A stretch of 64,000 nt of DNA, from the NCBI GenBank assembly GCA_023387965.1, contig JAEWHE010000041.1, forward strand, positions 306,786 to 370,785, given 5' to 3'. The notes beneath the pieces were generated by a model that worked only from the letters and a program-made list of their open reading frames with translations, was not told the DNA's origin and did not search any database. Shown one piece after another: positions 9,050-17,811 of this stretch (position 1 is its first letter; the number at the start of each line of letters is the position of its first letter). The DNA comes from Bacteroidota bacterium (lineage in GTDB: Bacteria > Bacteroidota > Bacteroidia > Flavobacteriales > Flavobacteriaceae). The translations under genes were made by a program, and so were the position numbers.

Positions 9050-9520
9050 TCACAACTGAATCTGTCTTTCAATCTGAGTGTCCAATGAAATAAAAGTTTC
9101 CGTACGGGAAACGCCTTCAATAGTTTGTATTTTAGTGTTGAGCAACTGCATGAGATGTTCGTTGTCGCGGCAAATTATTTTTATCAAAATCGACCAGTTT
9201 CCGGTGGTGTAATGACATTCCAAGACTTCGGGAATTTTTTTCAGGTCGCGAACTGCTTCCAGATTTTTTGCGGCTCTATCCAAATATATTCCCACAAACG
9301 CCATGGTTTTGTAACCCAGAACTTTCGGATCTACCACAAATTTCGATCCTGAAATCACGCCAGATTGTTCGAGTTTTCGCAACCGTTGATGAATTGCCGC
9401 TCCCGAAATTCCAACTTTGTTGGCAATTTGCAAAATAGGTTTTCTGGCATCTGCCATAAGCTCGCGCAAAATTTCTTTGTCGATTCCGTCTATTTCAATT
9501 TGTAAGCTGTTGATTTTCAT
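9050..9520 (-). CDS. Lrp/AsnC family transcriptional regulator
   Basis: 156 residues. The N-terminal winged helix-turn-helix (DKEILRELMADARKPILQIANKVG followed by SGAAIHQRLRKLE, residues 14-50) is the AsnC-type DNA-binding domain. The C-terminal half (residues 70-150) is an RAM/AsnC ligand-binding domain with the YHCTTG-like segment ECHYTTGNWSILIKI. Such proteins sense amino acids and control their metabolism. It lies about 360 bp downstream of a saccharopine-dehydrogenase-like gene on the same strand, which makes lysine or branched-chain metabolism plausible targets, but this is inference. Confidence 0.93.
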   Translation of the reverse strand: MKINSLQIEIDGIDKEILRELMADARKPILQIANKVGISGAAIHQRLRKLEQSGVISGSKFVVDPKVLGYKTMAFVGIYLDRAAKNLEAVRDLKKIPEVLECHYTTGNWSILIKIICRDNEHLMQLLNTKIQTIEGVSRTETFISLDTQIERQIQL

Positions 9521-9877
9521 TTGCTGAAAAATTTAAATCAAATATACGGATTTGGTTGAAGAATAATAGAATTAACTTTTTCAGACTTGTAATTCTAAAT
9601 GAGATGCAATGGAATAGAATCTCTCTAGTTTGAGATTCTTCCTTCGTCGGAATGACAAAGTGTAAATTTTAGACAAAGATTGGCGGACGAACCTGTCCTG
9701 AAACAAAACCAAGCTTTTCCCATAGCCCCGATGGACAGCAGTAGCCTTTTTTTCTTTAAAAAAGCTACTGCAAACAGCGGGAATTACGTTTATAAATATG
9801 CCGGACGATTCGCTTCTTCAAGCCAACATAATTATTGGTTGAGATTCCTCCTTCGTCGGAATGACAAAATGGGGAAT
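9521..9877. other. intergenic region with a 30-bp direct repeat flanking a palindromic element
   Basis: 357 bp without a gene. A direct repeat of about 30 bp (TTGAGATTCYTCCTTCGTCG plus AATGACAAA) occurs at 9630-9659 and again at 9839-9868, one or two bases apart in sequence. Between them sits palindromic copy C (9723-9783). The remaining DNA has no recognisable signals apart from possible lrp promoter elements near 9521-9560. Confidence 0.65.
9723..9783 (+). repeat. dispersed palindromic element, copy C (type I)
   Basis: It starts TAGCCCCGATGGA and ends ACAGCGGGAA on the plus strand. The internal stem is GCAGTAGC / GCTACTGC with adjoining T and A runs, unlike the stems of A, B or E. The shared ends place it in the same family. 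Confidence 0.8.
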
Positions 9878-11248
9878 TTAACTCGAGACATTTTTAGGGT
9901 TGTAACCCATGTATGAAACTTCTTTTTCGTTGAAAATAACGCCGAATTCCTCAAGTTCCTGCAGGATTGGTTCGTACACTTCTTTTGTGATGGGAAGTTG
10001 GACTCCTGGCGTTTTGATTTCGCCATTTAATATTTTTAGGGCGGCAATTGCCACGGGTAAACCTACGGTTTTTGCCATTGCAGTGTACGTTTGATCGTCG
10101 CCAAGGCAAACCATTTTTGAGTCGATTTGTTTTTCTTCGCCGTTGATTACAAAGCCAAATTTATGGTACATGACGATCATGTCTTTGTCGTTTGGCGCCA
10201 ATGTCCAACTGTCTGAAAGGATTTTTTCGAGGATTTGTGCGGGTGTTGCGTTTTTAAGACCTACGATTTTTTTGCCGTTAAACAAATCGAGTTCCAAAAG
10301 TTTGTCCCACATGATATCGTCTTGGTCGATTTTTAGGCTCAAACGAAGTTTAATTTCTACGGAATCTGTTGGATGATAAGGTAAGAAAGAGTTTACAAAT
10401 TCGCGATAAGTCATGGTTTCAGAATTTTCCATAACATAGCTGTCATCGGTCATTCCAAGCGTGACGAACATATTCCAAGCTTTAGAAAAACCAACACGGC
10501 GAATCGTGCCGCGATACAAAGTCAATACGTCGTCTAAGCCGTAAACGCTTCGGTATTTCAACGAATCGCGATTGGCATAACCTTCAAAACGGCCGTAACC
10601 TTCGACTTCCATAAATTCGGTTCTTCGGAATAATTTATTGTAGGGAATGTATTTGTATTTGCCTTCCTGAATGAATTTCGCCGCACCACCTTGTCCGGCA
10701 AGTACCACGTTTCTTGGATTCCAAGTGAATTTGTAGTTCCAAAGATTATTGTCGGATTCAGGAGCAACCAAGCCACCACAAAAAGATTCGAACAAAATCA
10801 TTTTTCCGCCACGATCACGGATTTCGTCAATGACTTTCATGGCACTCATGTGGTCGATTCCGGGATCGAGTCCGATTTCGTTCATAAAAACCAGATTATT
10901 TTCCTTGGCTTCGGCATCTAAATTTTGCATGGCATCACTGATGTACGAGGCGGTAACCATGTGTTTTTTATATGAAATACAATCTTTTGCAACTTCAATA
11001 TGCATAAAAGCCGGAAGCATGGAAATGACGATGTCGGCTTTAGAAATTTCTTCTTTTCGTTGTTCCGGATCATAGATGTCGAAAGAAATCGCACGAGCAT
11101 TTTGGTGGTTGGCAGCTTTTTTTTGGGCGAGTTCTAACGAAAGATCAGCAATGGTTATGAACAGATTTTCAGGGATTGATTTGTTTAATAAATATTGAAT
11201 TAGGGAAGAAGCAGATCTTCCGGCTCCAATAATGAGTATGTTTCTCAT
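9878..11248 (-). CDS. saccharopine dehydrogenase-like NAD(P)-dependent oxidoreductase
   Basis: 456 residues from the ATG at 11248; the frame extends 10 codons further, but RNILIIGAGRSASSL is the expected N-terminal Rossmann strand and glycine motif. The saccharopine dehydrogenase NADP domain is followed by the C-terminal catalytic-like domain (MNEIGLDPGIDHMSAMKVID, FCGGLVAPE), which matches the lysine-catabolic/ biosynthetic saccharopine dehydrogenase family. The enzyme would interconvert saccharopine with lysine or glutamate and aminoadipate semialdehyde; the direction is not deducible. An Lrp/AsnC regulator lies downstream on the same strand. I see no lysine-ketoglutarate reductase nearby. 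Confidence 0.85.
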   Translation of the reverse strand: MRNILIIGAGRSASSLIQYLLNKSIPENLFITIADLSLELAQKKAANHQNARAISFDIYDPEQRKEEISKADIVISMLPAFMHIEVAKDCISYKKHMVTASYISDAMQNLDAEAKENNLVFMNEIGLDPGIDHMSAMKVIDEIRDRGGKMILFESFCGGLVAPESDNNLWNYKFTWNPRNVVLAGQGGAAKFIQEGKYKYIPYNKLFRRTEFMEVEGYGRFEGYANRDSLKYRSVYGLDDVLTLYRGTIRRVGFSKAWNMFVTLGMTDDSYVMENSETMTYREFVNSFLPYHPTDSVEIKLRLSLKIDQDDIMWDKLLELDLFNGKKIVGLKNATPAQILEKILSDSWTLAPNDKDMIVMYHKFGFVINGEEKQIDSKMVCLGDDQTYTAMAKTVGLPVAIAALKILNGEIKTPGVQLPITKEVYEPILQELEEFGVIFNEKEVSYMGYNPKNVSS

Positions 11249-11378
11249 AGAAAGGGAAATTGTTGAAAAATAACACAAACATAGCTATTTGTTATGTTTT
11301 ATCAAACTAATTAGGACTTGCATTGAAAATTTAACAGTATTAAGTAGTAACTTTGAATGTAAATTTTTTTGATTAATC

Positions 11379-11762
11379 ATGGAAAAGAAAATTCAGGCAA
11401 CGGCATTGGTATTTGGTTTTTTGGCAATTGTATTTGGAGCATTTGGCGCACACGCTTTGAAAGCACATTTAAGTTCCGACCAATTAATTTCTTTTGAAAC
11501 CGGAGTTAGGTATCAAATGTATCATGCTTTATTTTTACTTTTTGTAAGCAAAATTTCCCTTTCGGAAAAAGCTAAAAACGTGATTTTTTACCTCGCGGTT
11601 TCAGGTGTGATTTTGTTTTCGTTTTCAATCTATTTATTGACTACAAAAAGCGTTTCAGGTATAGATTTTGGAGCTATTGGTTTCATAACTCCCATTGGAG
11701 GATTGTTAATGATATTGGCTTGGATTGTATTATTTTTGAATATAATAAAAAAGAAAGCATAA
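11379..11762 (+). CDS. DUF423 family membrane protein (YgdD-like)
   Basis: 127 residues, four TM segments (about 8-27, 47-62, 70-90, 97-120). The N-terminal VFGAFGAHALKAHL followed by FETGVRYQMYHALFLL is characteristic of DUF423, a widespread family of unknown function. It is a single gene ahead of pckA and divergent from the saccharopine dehydrogenase gene. Confidence 0.92.
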   Translation: MEKKIQATALVFGFLAIVFGAFGAHALKAHLSSDQLISFETGVRYQMYHALFLLFVSKISLSEKAKNVIFYLAVSGVILFSFSIYLLTTKSVSGIDFGAIGFITPIGGLLMILAWIVLFLNIIKKKA

Positions 11763-11799
11763 TTTTTTGCTAAATCTACCAACGTATAATTTTAATTTC

Positions 11800-11807
11800 T
11801 ACTTTTG
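11800..11807 (+). promoter_or_regulatory. -7 box (TACTTTTG) upstream of pckA
   Basis: An exact match to the Bacteroidetes sigma-A -7 consensus TAnnTTTG, 34 bp before the pckA ATG. No clear TTG -33 element is seen at the expected spacing. Confidence 0.5.
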
Positions 11808-11841
11808 CACCGTTAACTAAACAACACAAATAACAATTTTT

Positions 11842-13470
11842 ATGGACAATTACGCCCAAATTACGAAAACGATTTCGTTGGAAAGATATGGTATCAAAAA
11901 CGTGGACGAAGTAATTTACAATCCGTCATACGATTTGCTATATAACGAAGAACTAAACGCCGATTTAACTGGTTTTGAAAAAGGACAAATTTCAGAACTT
12001 GGAGCTGTAAACGTGATGACCGGAGATTTTACCGGAAGGTCGCCAAAAGATAAATATATTGTTGAAGATGCACAAACCAAAGATACTATTTGGTGGACTT
12101 CGCCAAAAGCGGTGAATGACAACAAACCAATTTCTACCGAAACTTGGGATGCTTTAAAAGAAACAACAGTTAAACAACTTTCTGGCAAACGACTTTTTGT
12201 AGTAGATGCATTTTGTGGTGCCAACGAAGGAACTCGTTTGAAAGTAAGATTCATCATGGAAGTGGCTTGGCAAGCGCATTTTGTAAAAAATATGTTTATC
12301 CGTCCAACGGAAGAAGAGTTAGAAAATTTCGGCGAGCCTGACTTCATCGTAATGAACGCTTCTAAAACAGAATTTAAAGATTTTAAAGAACACGGATTAA
12401 ATTCTGAAGTGTACATTGCTTTTAATTTAACCGAAAAAATGCAGATTATCGGTGGAACTTGGTACGGCGGTGAAATGAAAAAAGGTATGTTTTCAATGAT
12501 GAATTACTACCTTCCGTTACAAGGAATTGCCTCGATGCACTGTTCTGCAAATAAAGGAAAAGATGGCGATGTCGCTGTTTTCTTTGGACTTTCGGGTACC
12601 GGAAAAACCACGCTTTCTACAGACCCTAAACGTGAATTAATTGGTGATGACGAACACGGCTGGGATGATAAAGGTGTTTTTAATTTTGAAGGAGGTTGCT
12701 ACGCAAAAACAATCGACTTGAGCAAAGAAAACGAACCGGATATCTACAACGCGATTCGTAAAGACGCGCTTTTGGAAAACGTAACGTTAGATGCCGATGG
12801 GAAAATTGATTTCCATGATGGTTCTGTGACGCAAAATACGAGAGTTTCTTACCCAATTTATCACATCGATAATATTGTGAAACCGGTTTCAAAAGCAGGT
12901 CATGCTACAAAGGTAATTTTCCTTACAGCAGACGCTTTTGGGGTAATGCCACCAGTTGCAAAATTGACTCCAGAACAAACCAAATACCATTTTCTTTCTG
13001 GATTTACAGCGAAGTTAGCCGGAACCGAAAGAGGTGTAACCGAACCACAACCCACATTTTCAGCTTGTTTCGGTAAAGCATTTTTATCACTTCATCCAAC
13101 GAAATACGGAGAAGAATTGGTAAAAAAAATGGAACAAAACAATGCGACCGCTTACTTGGTAAACACAGGTTGGAACGGAACCGGAAAAAGAATTTCTATC
13201 AAAAATACCAGAGCCATTATTGATGCTATTTTAGATGGTTCTTTAGAAAATGCAGAAACCACAACGTTGCCCATTTTCAATTTAGAGATTCCAACAGCTT
13301 TGGCAGGAGTAGAATCAAACATTTTGGATCCGCGAAAAACGTATGAAAACGAAATTGAGTGGCAAACCAAAGCCAAAGATTTAGGAAAGCTTTTCGTGGC
13401 GAACTTCGAACAATACGCTACAAACGAAGAAGGCAAGAATTTAAGAAAAGCCGGACCACAAGTAGTTTAA
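11842..13470 (+). CDS. pckA: phosphoenolpyruvate carboxykinase (ATP)
   Basis: 542 residues. It converts oxaloacetate and ATP to phosphoenolpyruvate, the entry step of gluconeogenesis. The kinase P-loop GLSGTGKTTLS is at about residues 249-259, followed by the metal-binding IGDDEHGW. The upstream MTGDFTGRSPKDKY and the GGTWYGGEMKKGMFS segment supply substrate-binding residues of the ATP-dependent family. Full length compared with the usual ~530-540. Two terminators follow immediately. Confidence 0.98.
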   Translation: MDNYAQITKTISLERYGIKNVDEVIYNPSYDLLYNEELNADLTGFEKGQISELGAVNVMTGDFTGRSPKDKYIVEDAQTKDTIWWTSPKAVNDNKPISTETWDALKETTVKQLSGKRLFVVDAFCGANEGTRLKVRFIMEVAWQAHFVKNMFIRPTEEELENFGEPDFIVMNASKTEFKDFKEHGLNSEVYIAFNLTEKMQIIGGTWYGGEMKKGMFSMMNYYLPLQGIASMHCSANKGKDGDVAVFFGLSGTGKTTLSTDPKRELIGDDEHGWDDKGVFNFEGGCYAKTIDLSKENEPDIYNAIRKDALLENVTLDADGKIDFHDGSVTQNTRVSYPIYHIDNIVKPVSKAGHATKVIFLTADAFGVMPPVAKLTPEQTKYHFLSGFTAKLAGTERGVTEPQPTFSACFGKAFLSLHPTKYGEELVKKMEQNNATAYLVNTGWNGTGKRISIKNTRAIIDAILDGSLENAETTTLPIFNLEIPTALAGVESNILDPRKTYENEIEWQTKAKDLGKLFVANFEQYATNEEGKNLRKAGPQVV

Positions 13471-13473
13471 AAC

Positions 13474-13503
13474 AAAAATCCGCAGGAAACAGCGGATTTT
13501 TTT
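13474..13503 (+). terminator. intrinsic terminator of pckA
   Basis: A perfect 10-bp stem AAAAATCCGC / GCGGATTTTT (13474-13483 with 13492-13501) with an 8-base loop and T tail begins 4 bp after the stop codon. Confidence 0.85.
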
Positions 13504-13507
13504 GCAT

Positions 13508-13536
13508 AAAAAAACCGTTCAACAGAACGGTTTTTT
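13508..13536. terminator. second, bidirectional terminator between pckA and hemD
   Basis: Stem AAAAAACCGTTC / GAACGGTTTTTT with a 4-base loop and A and T runs on both sides, so it can serve both pckA (plus) and the convergent hemD unit (minus). Confidence 0.8.
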
Positions 13537-13553
13537 GTTTTTTATAAGTAAGT

Positions 13554-14312
13554 TTATTTACTTTTTTCTTCCTTATTCGCTTTCGCAATATATTTATCCA
13601 AAGCCATCGTCATCGAAGGCGCTTCAGGAGCTGGAGCCATGATGTCCACGCGAAGATTATGGTCTAAAGCTTCTTTTTGAGTAGTGCTTCCAAAGACAGC
13701 AATTCGGGTGTTGTTTTGTTGAAAATCAGGGAAATTCATGAACAAAGACTTAATTCCTGTCGGACTAAAAAACGCCAAAACATCATAATAAACATCGGCC
13801 AAATCGCTCAAATCGCTCATCACCGTTTTGTAAAAAGTAGCCTGTTTCCAATCCACTTTTAAACTGTTCAACGTTTGCGGAGCATCAGCATTCAATTGGT
13901 CTGAAGCTGGAAGCAAAAATTTTTCGTCCTTGTATTTTTTAATCAAAGGCGATAAATCTGCAAAATCCTTTTGTCCCACGTAAATCTTACGTTTTCTATA
14001 CACCACATACTTTTGTAAATAAAAAGCCACCGCTTCGGATTGGCAAAAATATTTCAAATCCTCAGGAATTTTATAACGCATTTCCTCGGCAACTCTAAAG
14101 AAATGATCAATTGAGTTTTTGCTGGTTAAAATTATCGCGGTAAAATTGTTTAAATCAATTTTTTGAGCCCTAACTTCTTTCGCCCCAACGCCTTCAACAT
14201 GTATAAACGGCCTGAAATCAATTTTGACTTTATGTTTTTGCTGAAGCTCAAAATACGGAGAATTTTCCACTTTAGGCTCTGGTTGCGACACCAAAATTGT
14301 TTTCACTTTCAT
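13554..14312 (-). CDS. hemD: uroporphyrinogen-III synthase
   Basis: 252 residues. HemD-type proteins close the linear tetrapyrrole hydroxymethylbilane to uroporphyrinogen III in heme biosynthesis. Family features seen are the two alternating domains, with TAIILTSKNSIDHFF in the first and VLAFFSPTGIKSLF then IAVFGSTTQKEA in the second. The sequence is divergent, as is usual for HemD, so identification rests on domain pattern rather than catalytic residues. The DUF4271 gene lies 20 bp upstream, a partnership I associate with Bacteroidetes. Confidence 0.88.
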   Translation of the reverse strand: MKVKTILVSQPEPKVENSPYFELQQKHKVKIDFRPFIHVEGVGAKEVRAQKIDLNNFTAIILTSKNSIDHFFRVAEEMRYKIPEDLKYFCQSEAVAFYLQKYVVYRKRKIYVGQKDFADLSPLIKKYKDEKFLLPASDQLNADAPQTLNSLKVDWKQATFYKTVMSDLSDLADVYYDVLAFFSPTGIKSLFMNFPDFQQNNTRIAVFGSTTQKEALDHNLRVDIMAPAPEAPSMTMALDKYIAKANKEEKSK

Positions 14313-14332
14313 ACTTAACTGTTACTTGTTTG

Positions 14333-14998
14333 CTACCTGTTTGTAAACCAATAATAGATGAAATAATAAGGGGCTATTTCAAGAGCGCAAAGATACAAAA
14401 TAAAATAAAACAACTTACTCAAGATTAAATTTTGATAATTCTTCAAAGAAAGAAGGTAAGTAGCAATATTTATTAGTAAAATTACAATAATTACTATGTA
14501 AATTAAAAAATCCGGAATATTATCGTTGTAAAACAATACCACATTAAGCGGTAATAACAACATGCCAACGTAAGTTCTGTAGCTAACTTTTTGTAAATTA
14601 AACTGTTCAGTAAATTCTTCCACGTTAAAAGCCGTCGCGATTATCTTCTCAATCAAATATTTTGATAACACAAAAACCGACAAAAGTGTAAAAATTCTTA
14701 CGAAAACAACCCAATCCATCTTCGAAACCACGCCTAAATAAGACAGCGAAATTTGGATAAAAAACGAAAACGAAACCGCTTGAACCACAAACAAAATAAT
14801 CGTAAACCAACTCACCACATTCCCGCTATCACGATAAATTTTAATGTATTTATCGCTAAAAGCCAGCTTCGAAAAATCACTAAAACGCGGCTCAAAAATT
14901 CCTCTTGCGGCCGCGATCAATAAAAAACTTCCCACAAATAAAACCGTAGCCCAATCTTGGCTCTCAAAAAAACGCGGTTCTAAGAAAAAATCTTTCAT
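14333..14998 (-). CDS. DUF4271 integral membrane protein
   Basis: 221 residues with six or so TM segments (for example residues 18-35, 60-80, 95-115, 148-160, 166-185, 196-216). It matches DUF4271, a Bacteroidetes-specific family of unknown function usually encoded directly upstream of hemD, as here. Nothing in the sequence suggests an enzymatic role. Confidence 0.8.
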   Translation of the reverse strand: MKDFFLEPRFFESQDWATVLFVGSFLLIAAARGIFEPRFSDFSKLAFSDKYIKIYRDSGNVVSWFTIILFVVQAVSFSFFIQISLSYLGVVSKMDWVVFVRIFTLLSVFVLSKYLIEKIIATAFNVEEFTEQFNLQKVSYRTYVGMLLLPLNVVLFYNDNIPDFLIYIVIIVILLINIATYLLSLKNYQNLILSKLFYFILYLCALEIAPYYFIYYWFTNR

Positions 14999-15044
14999 TT
15001 CGCAAAATTACATAAAAAACAATCCATTCATTAATTTTTTTTGG

Positions 15045-15188
15045 GCAGCAATTCCGGCCGCTAACTTCAAGCTTCAACCAGAAAAACTCGTTTTTTTAGC
15101 GTTGCAAAGGAGCTTCCGCTGGTCGCTCTTTCCAATCGCAAAAAACGTGGTTTTTCTGGTCCAAGGCTTTCCGTTGCGTCCGGGCTGC
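15045..15188. repeat. large intergenic hairpin element, copy D (different type)
   Basis: A 144-bp inverted-repeat structure between the DUF4271 gene and the glycosyltransferase. ACCAGAAAAAC (15077-15087) pairs with GTTTTTCTGGT (15150-15160). Inside, CGTTTTTT (15089-15096) pairs with AAAAAACG (15140-15147), and the outer GCAGC...CCGG pairs with CCGGGCTGC. It shares the GCTTCCGCT-type flavour but not the TAGCCCCGA/GCGGGAA ends of the A-C-E family, so I treat it as a second element family. Confidence 0.65.
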
Positions 15189-15250
15189 AAAACAACCCTG
15201 TGCTAAAAAATTATTATCATTTTATTAGGAAACAAAAACACTAAAAAACG

Positions 15251-15258
15251 TACTTTTG
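15251..15258 (+). promoter_or_regulatory. -7 box (TACTTTTG) of the glycosyltransferase-dihydroorotase unit
   Basis: Exact TAnnTTTG match 21 bp before the ATG at 15280, implying a very short 5' leader. Confidence 0.55.
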
Positions 15259-15279
15259 CGCCGTAATTGAAAACAATCT

Positions 15280-16002
15280 ATGAAAACCGGGCTGGTTATA
15301 ATCCCCACTTATAACGAAATTGAAAACATCGAAAATATCGTAACAGCGGTATTTTCGCTCGATCAGCCGTTTCACGTTCTCATCGTCGATGACAATTCGC
15401 CTGACAAAACCGGCGAAAAAGTAATCGAACTCCAAAAAAAATTCCCCAACCTATTTCTCGAAATTCGCCAAAAAAAATCCGGTTTAGGAACTGCCTACGT
15501 TCACGGATTCAAGTGGGGTTTAGCCCGCAATTACGAATACCTCTTCGAGATGGATGCCGATTTTTCGCATAATCCGCAAGACCTCCCCAAACTTTTTGAT
15601 GCTTGCCATTTTGGCAATGCCGATGTAGCCATTGGTTCGCGCTACGTAACAGGTGTAAACGTTGTAAACTGGCCTTTGAGTCGCGTTTTACTCTCGTATT
15701 TTGCCTCTGTTTACGTTCGCCTAATCACTGGAATGGAAATCCAGGATACAACCGCTGGATTTATTTGCTACAAAAAAAATGTGCTCGAAAACATCAACCT
15801 CGACAAAATTAAATTCATTGGTTACGCTTTTCAAATTGAAATGAAATACCGCGCTTTTGCCAAAAAATTTAAAATTGTTGAAGTACCTATTATTTTCACC
15901 GACAGAACAAAAGGACAATCTAAAATGAGCAATTCTATCATTAAAGAAGCGATTTTTGGCGTGGTTGTGTTGAGAATAAAAAAAATATTTAATACCTTGT
16001 AA
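15280..16002 (+). CDS. polyprenol-phosphate mannosyltransferase-like glycosyltransferase (GT2)
   Basis: 240 residues, a soluble GT-A domain. The N-terminus VIIPTYNEIENIENIV and the IVDDNSPDKTG segment bind nucleotide sugar. FEMDADFSHNP (about residues 90-100) contains the DxD-type metal site, and TTAGFICYKK plus the basic QSKMSNSII region match the Dpm1-like family that transfers mannose or another sugar from GDP/UDP to polyprenyl phosphate. There is no C-terminal membrane domain. It is the first gene of a likely operon with dihydroorotase, the DUF4296 lipoprotein and perhaps GNAT. The sugar donor is not determined. Confidence 0.88.
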   Translation: MKTGLVIIPTYNEIENIENIVTAVFSLDQPFHVLIVDDNSPDKTGEKVIELQKKFPNLFLEIRQKKSGLGTAYVHGFKWGLARNYEYLFEMDADFSHNPQDLPKLFDACHFGNADVAIGSRYVTGVNVVNWPLSRVLLSYFASVYVRLITGMEIQDTTAGFICYKKNVLENINLDKIKFIGYAFQIEMKYRAFAKKFKIVEVPIIFTDRTKGQSKMSNSIIKEAIFGVVVLRIKKIFNTL

Positions 16003-16031
16003 TACAGATTTTTAACGTACCGCCATAAAAA

Positions 16032-17372
16032 ATGAAAAGTGTTTTAATTAAAAATGCCAAAATTGTCAACGAAGGAACAATTTTCGAAGGAGATGTATTA
16101 ATCGAAAACGAATACATCGTGGAAATTGCCGAAACTATAAGCGCCAAATCGTCTTCAACCAAAATTATTAACGCCGAAGGAAATTATTTAATTCCGGGAG
16201 CGATAGATGATCAAGTTCATTTCCGCGAACCCGGACTCACACACAAAGGAGATCTTTATACCGAATCTCGTGCCGCTGTTGCCGGAGGAATTACTTCTTT
16301 CATCGAAATGCCGAACACGAATCCGCAAACAACAACTATTGAATTGCTCGAGGAAAAATTTGCGTTAGCAAAAGAAAAATCCATTGCTAATTATTCATTT
16401 ATGTTTGGTGGAACGAATGATAATCTCGACGAAATTTTAAAGGTTGATCCTAAAACCGTTGCCGGACTCAAATTATTTTTAGGTTCGTCCACAGGAAATA
16501 TGTTGGTTGACAACGAAAGCGTTTTGGAAAAAATATTTTCGAGTACGCCTTTGCTTATTTCGGTTCATTGCGAAGACGAGCAAACCATCAAAGAAAATTT
16601 GGCAAAATATAAAGAACAATATGGCGATGACATTCCGGTTAAATTCCATCATTTAATTCGCAGCGAAGAAGCTTGTTATATTTCGTCTTCACGAGCAATT
16701 GAATTGGCTAAAAAAACCGGAGCCAGATTACACGTTTTTCATCTTTCAACCGCCAAAGAAATGTCGCTTTTTACCAATAAAATTCCTTTGGAAGAAAAGA
16801 AAATTACGGCAGAAGTTTGTGTTCACCACCTTTGGTTTACCAACGAAGATTATGACAAAAAAGGCAATTTGATAAAATGGAATCCTGCGGTAAAAACCCA
16901 AGCCGATAAAGATGCGCTTTGGGAAGCGTTGCTTGATGGAAGAATTGATGTGATTGCCACAGATCATGCGCCACATACATTGGAGGAGAAAAAAAATCCT
17001 TACACTTCAGCTCCTTCGGGAGGACCGTTAGTGCAACATGCGGTTGTAGCCATGTTTGAAGCTTTTCACCAAGGGAAAATTTCCATTGAAAAAATCGTGG
17101 AAAAAATGGCACACAATCCGGCAAAATTATTCCAGATTGAAAAACGTGGTTTTATTAAACAAGGTTATTTCGCGGATTTGGTGATTGTCAATGCCGGTTT
17201 GCCTTGGAGCGTGAAAAAAGAAAATATTTTGTACAAATGTGGTTGGTCGCCGTTTGAAAATTTTACGTTTAAGTCAAGAATTACGCATACTTTTGTTAAT
17301 GGCGAATTGGTTTACAACAATTTCAAAGTAAAGGATATTCCTGCTGGAAAACGCTTGGAATTCAACCGATAA
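16032..17372 (+). CDS. pyrC: dihydroorotase
   Basis: 446 residues. Zinc amidohydrolase that closes carbamoyl-aspartate to dihydroorotate in pyrimidine synthesis. The metal-binding DDQVHFREPGLTHKGD (about residues 57-72) and the second-sphere ATDHAPHTLEEK (about residues 310-321) are intact, and ISVHCEDE and LHVFHLST supply the other His ligands. The full set of ligands argues for an active enzyme rather than the inactive PyrC homologue that pairs with PyrB. Starts 29 bp after the glycosyltransferase stop. Confidence 0.93.
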   Translation: MKSVLIKNAKIVNEGTIFEGDVLIENEYIVEIAETISAKSSSTKIINAEGNYLIPGAIDDQVHFREPGLTHKGDLYTESRAAVAGGITSFIEMPNTNPQTTTIELLEEKFALAKEKSIANYSFMFGGTNDNLDEILKVDPKTVAGLKLFLGSSTGNMLVDNESVLEKIFSSTPLLISVHCEDEQTIKENLAKYKEQYGDDIPVKFHHLIRSEEACYISSSRAIELAKKTGARLHVFHLSTAKEMSLFTNKIPLEEKKITAEVCVHHLWFTNEDYDKKGNLIKWNPAVKTQADKDALWEALLDGRIDVIATDHAPHTLEEKKNPYTSAPSGGPLVQHAVVAMFEAFHQGKISIEKIVEKMAHNPAKLFQIEKRGFIKQGYFADLVIVNAGLPWSVKKENILYKCGWSPFENFTFKSRITHTFVNGELVYNNFKVKDIPAGKRLEFNR

Positions 17373-17385
17373 AAATTTTTCAATC

Positions 17386-17775
17386 ATGAAAAAAATATTG
17401 TTGAGCATTATGGTTTTGTTTGTTGTTTCTTGCAAAAAAGAAGCTGTAGCAAAACCCGACAATTTAATCGAAATGGAGCAAATGGAGAAAATTTTGTATG
17501 ATCTTTCTTTGTTACAAGCTTTGCGAAGCACGTCAAAACCTGAGTTGGATTCCGCTGGAATTGACCCAAAAACTTACGTGTATCAAAAATATAAAATCGA
17601 TAGTTTGCAATTTGCCAACAGCAATGCTTATCACGCTGCAAAAGATTTAAAAAAATACGAACGCATGTACAACCGCGTGAACGAAAAATTACAAGCCGAT
17701 AAAAAAGTGGTGGATTCTTTAATCAAAGCCAATCCGGCAAAACCTTTAGATGTCACACCACAAACCAATAACTAA
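17386..17775 (+). CDS. DUF4296 lipoprotein
   Basis: 129 residues with a lipoprotein signal (MKKILLSIMVLFVVSC, Cys16 followed by KKE). The mature part is helical and highly charged, with the MEQMEKILYDLSLLQALR and YQKYKIDSLQFANSN segments that define DUF4296. Function unknown; in Bacteroidetes the family often sits after dihydroorotase, as here (13 bp gap). Probably anchored in the periplasmic leaflet of a membrane. Confidence 0.85.
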   Translation: MKKILLSIMVLFVVSCKKEAVAKPDNLIEMEQMEKILYDLSLLQALRSTSKPELDSAGIDPKTYVYQKYKIDSLQFANSNAYHAAKDLKKYERMYNRVNEKLQADKKVVDSLIKANPAKPLDVTPQTNN

Positions 17776-17799
17776 GAGAGAATTTTCTCTCTTTTTTTA
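17774..17799 (+). terminator. short intrinsic terminator overlapping the DUF4296 stop codon
   Basis: AGAGAGA / TCTCTCT hairpin followed by seven Ts. It begins in the stop codon itself and would end the glycosyltransferase-dihydroorotase-DUF4296 transcript, possibly with leakage into the GNAT gene 12 bp further on. Confidence 0.7.
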
Positions 17800-17811
17800 T
17801 TTTAGAAAAAT

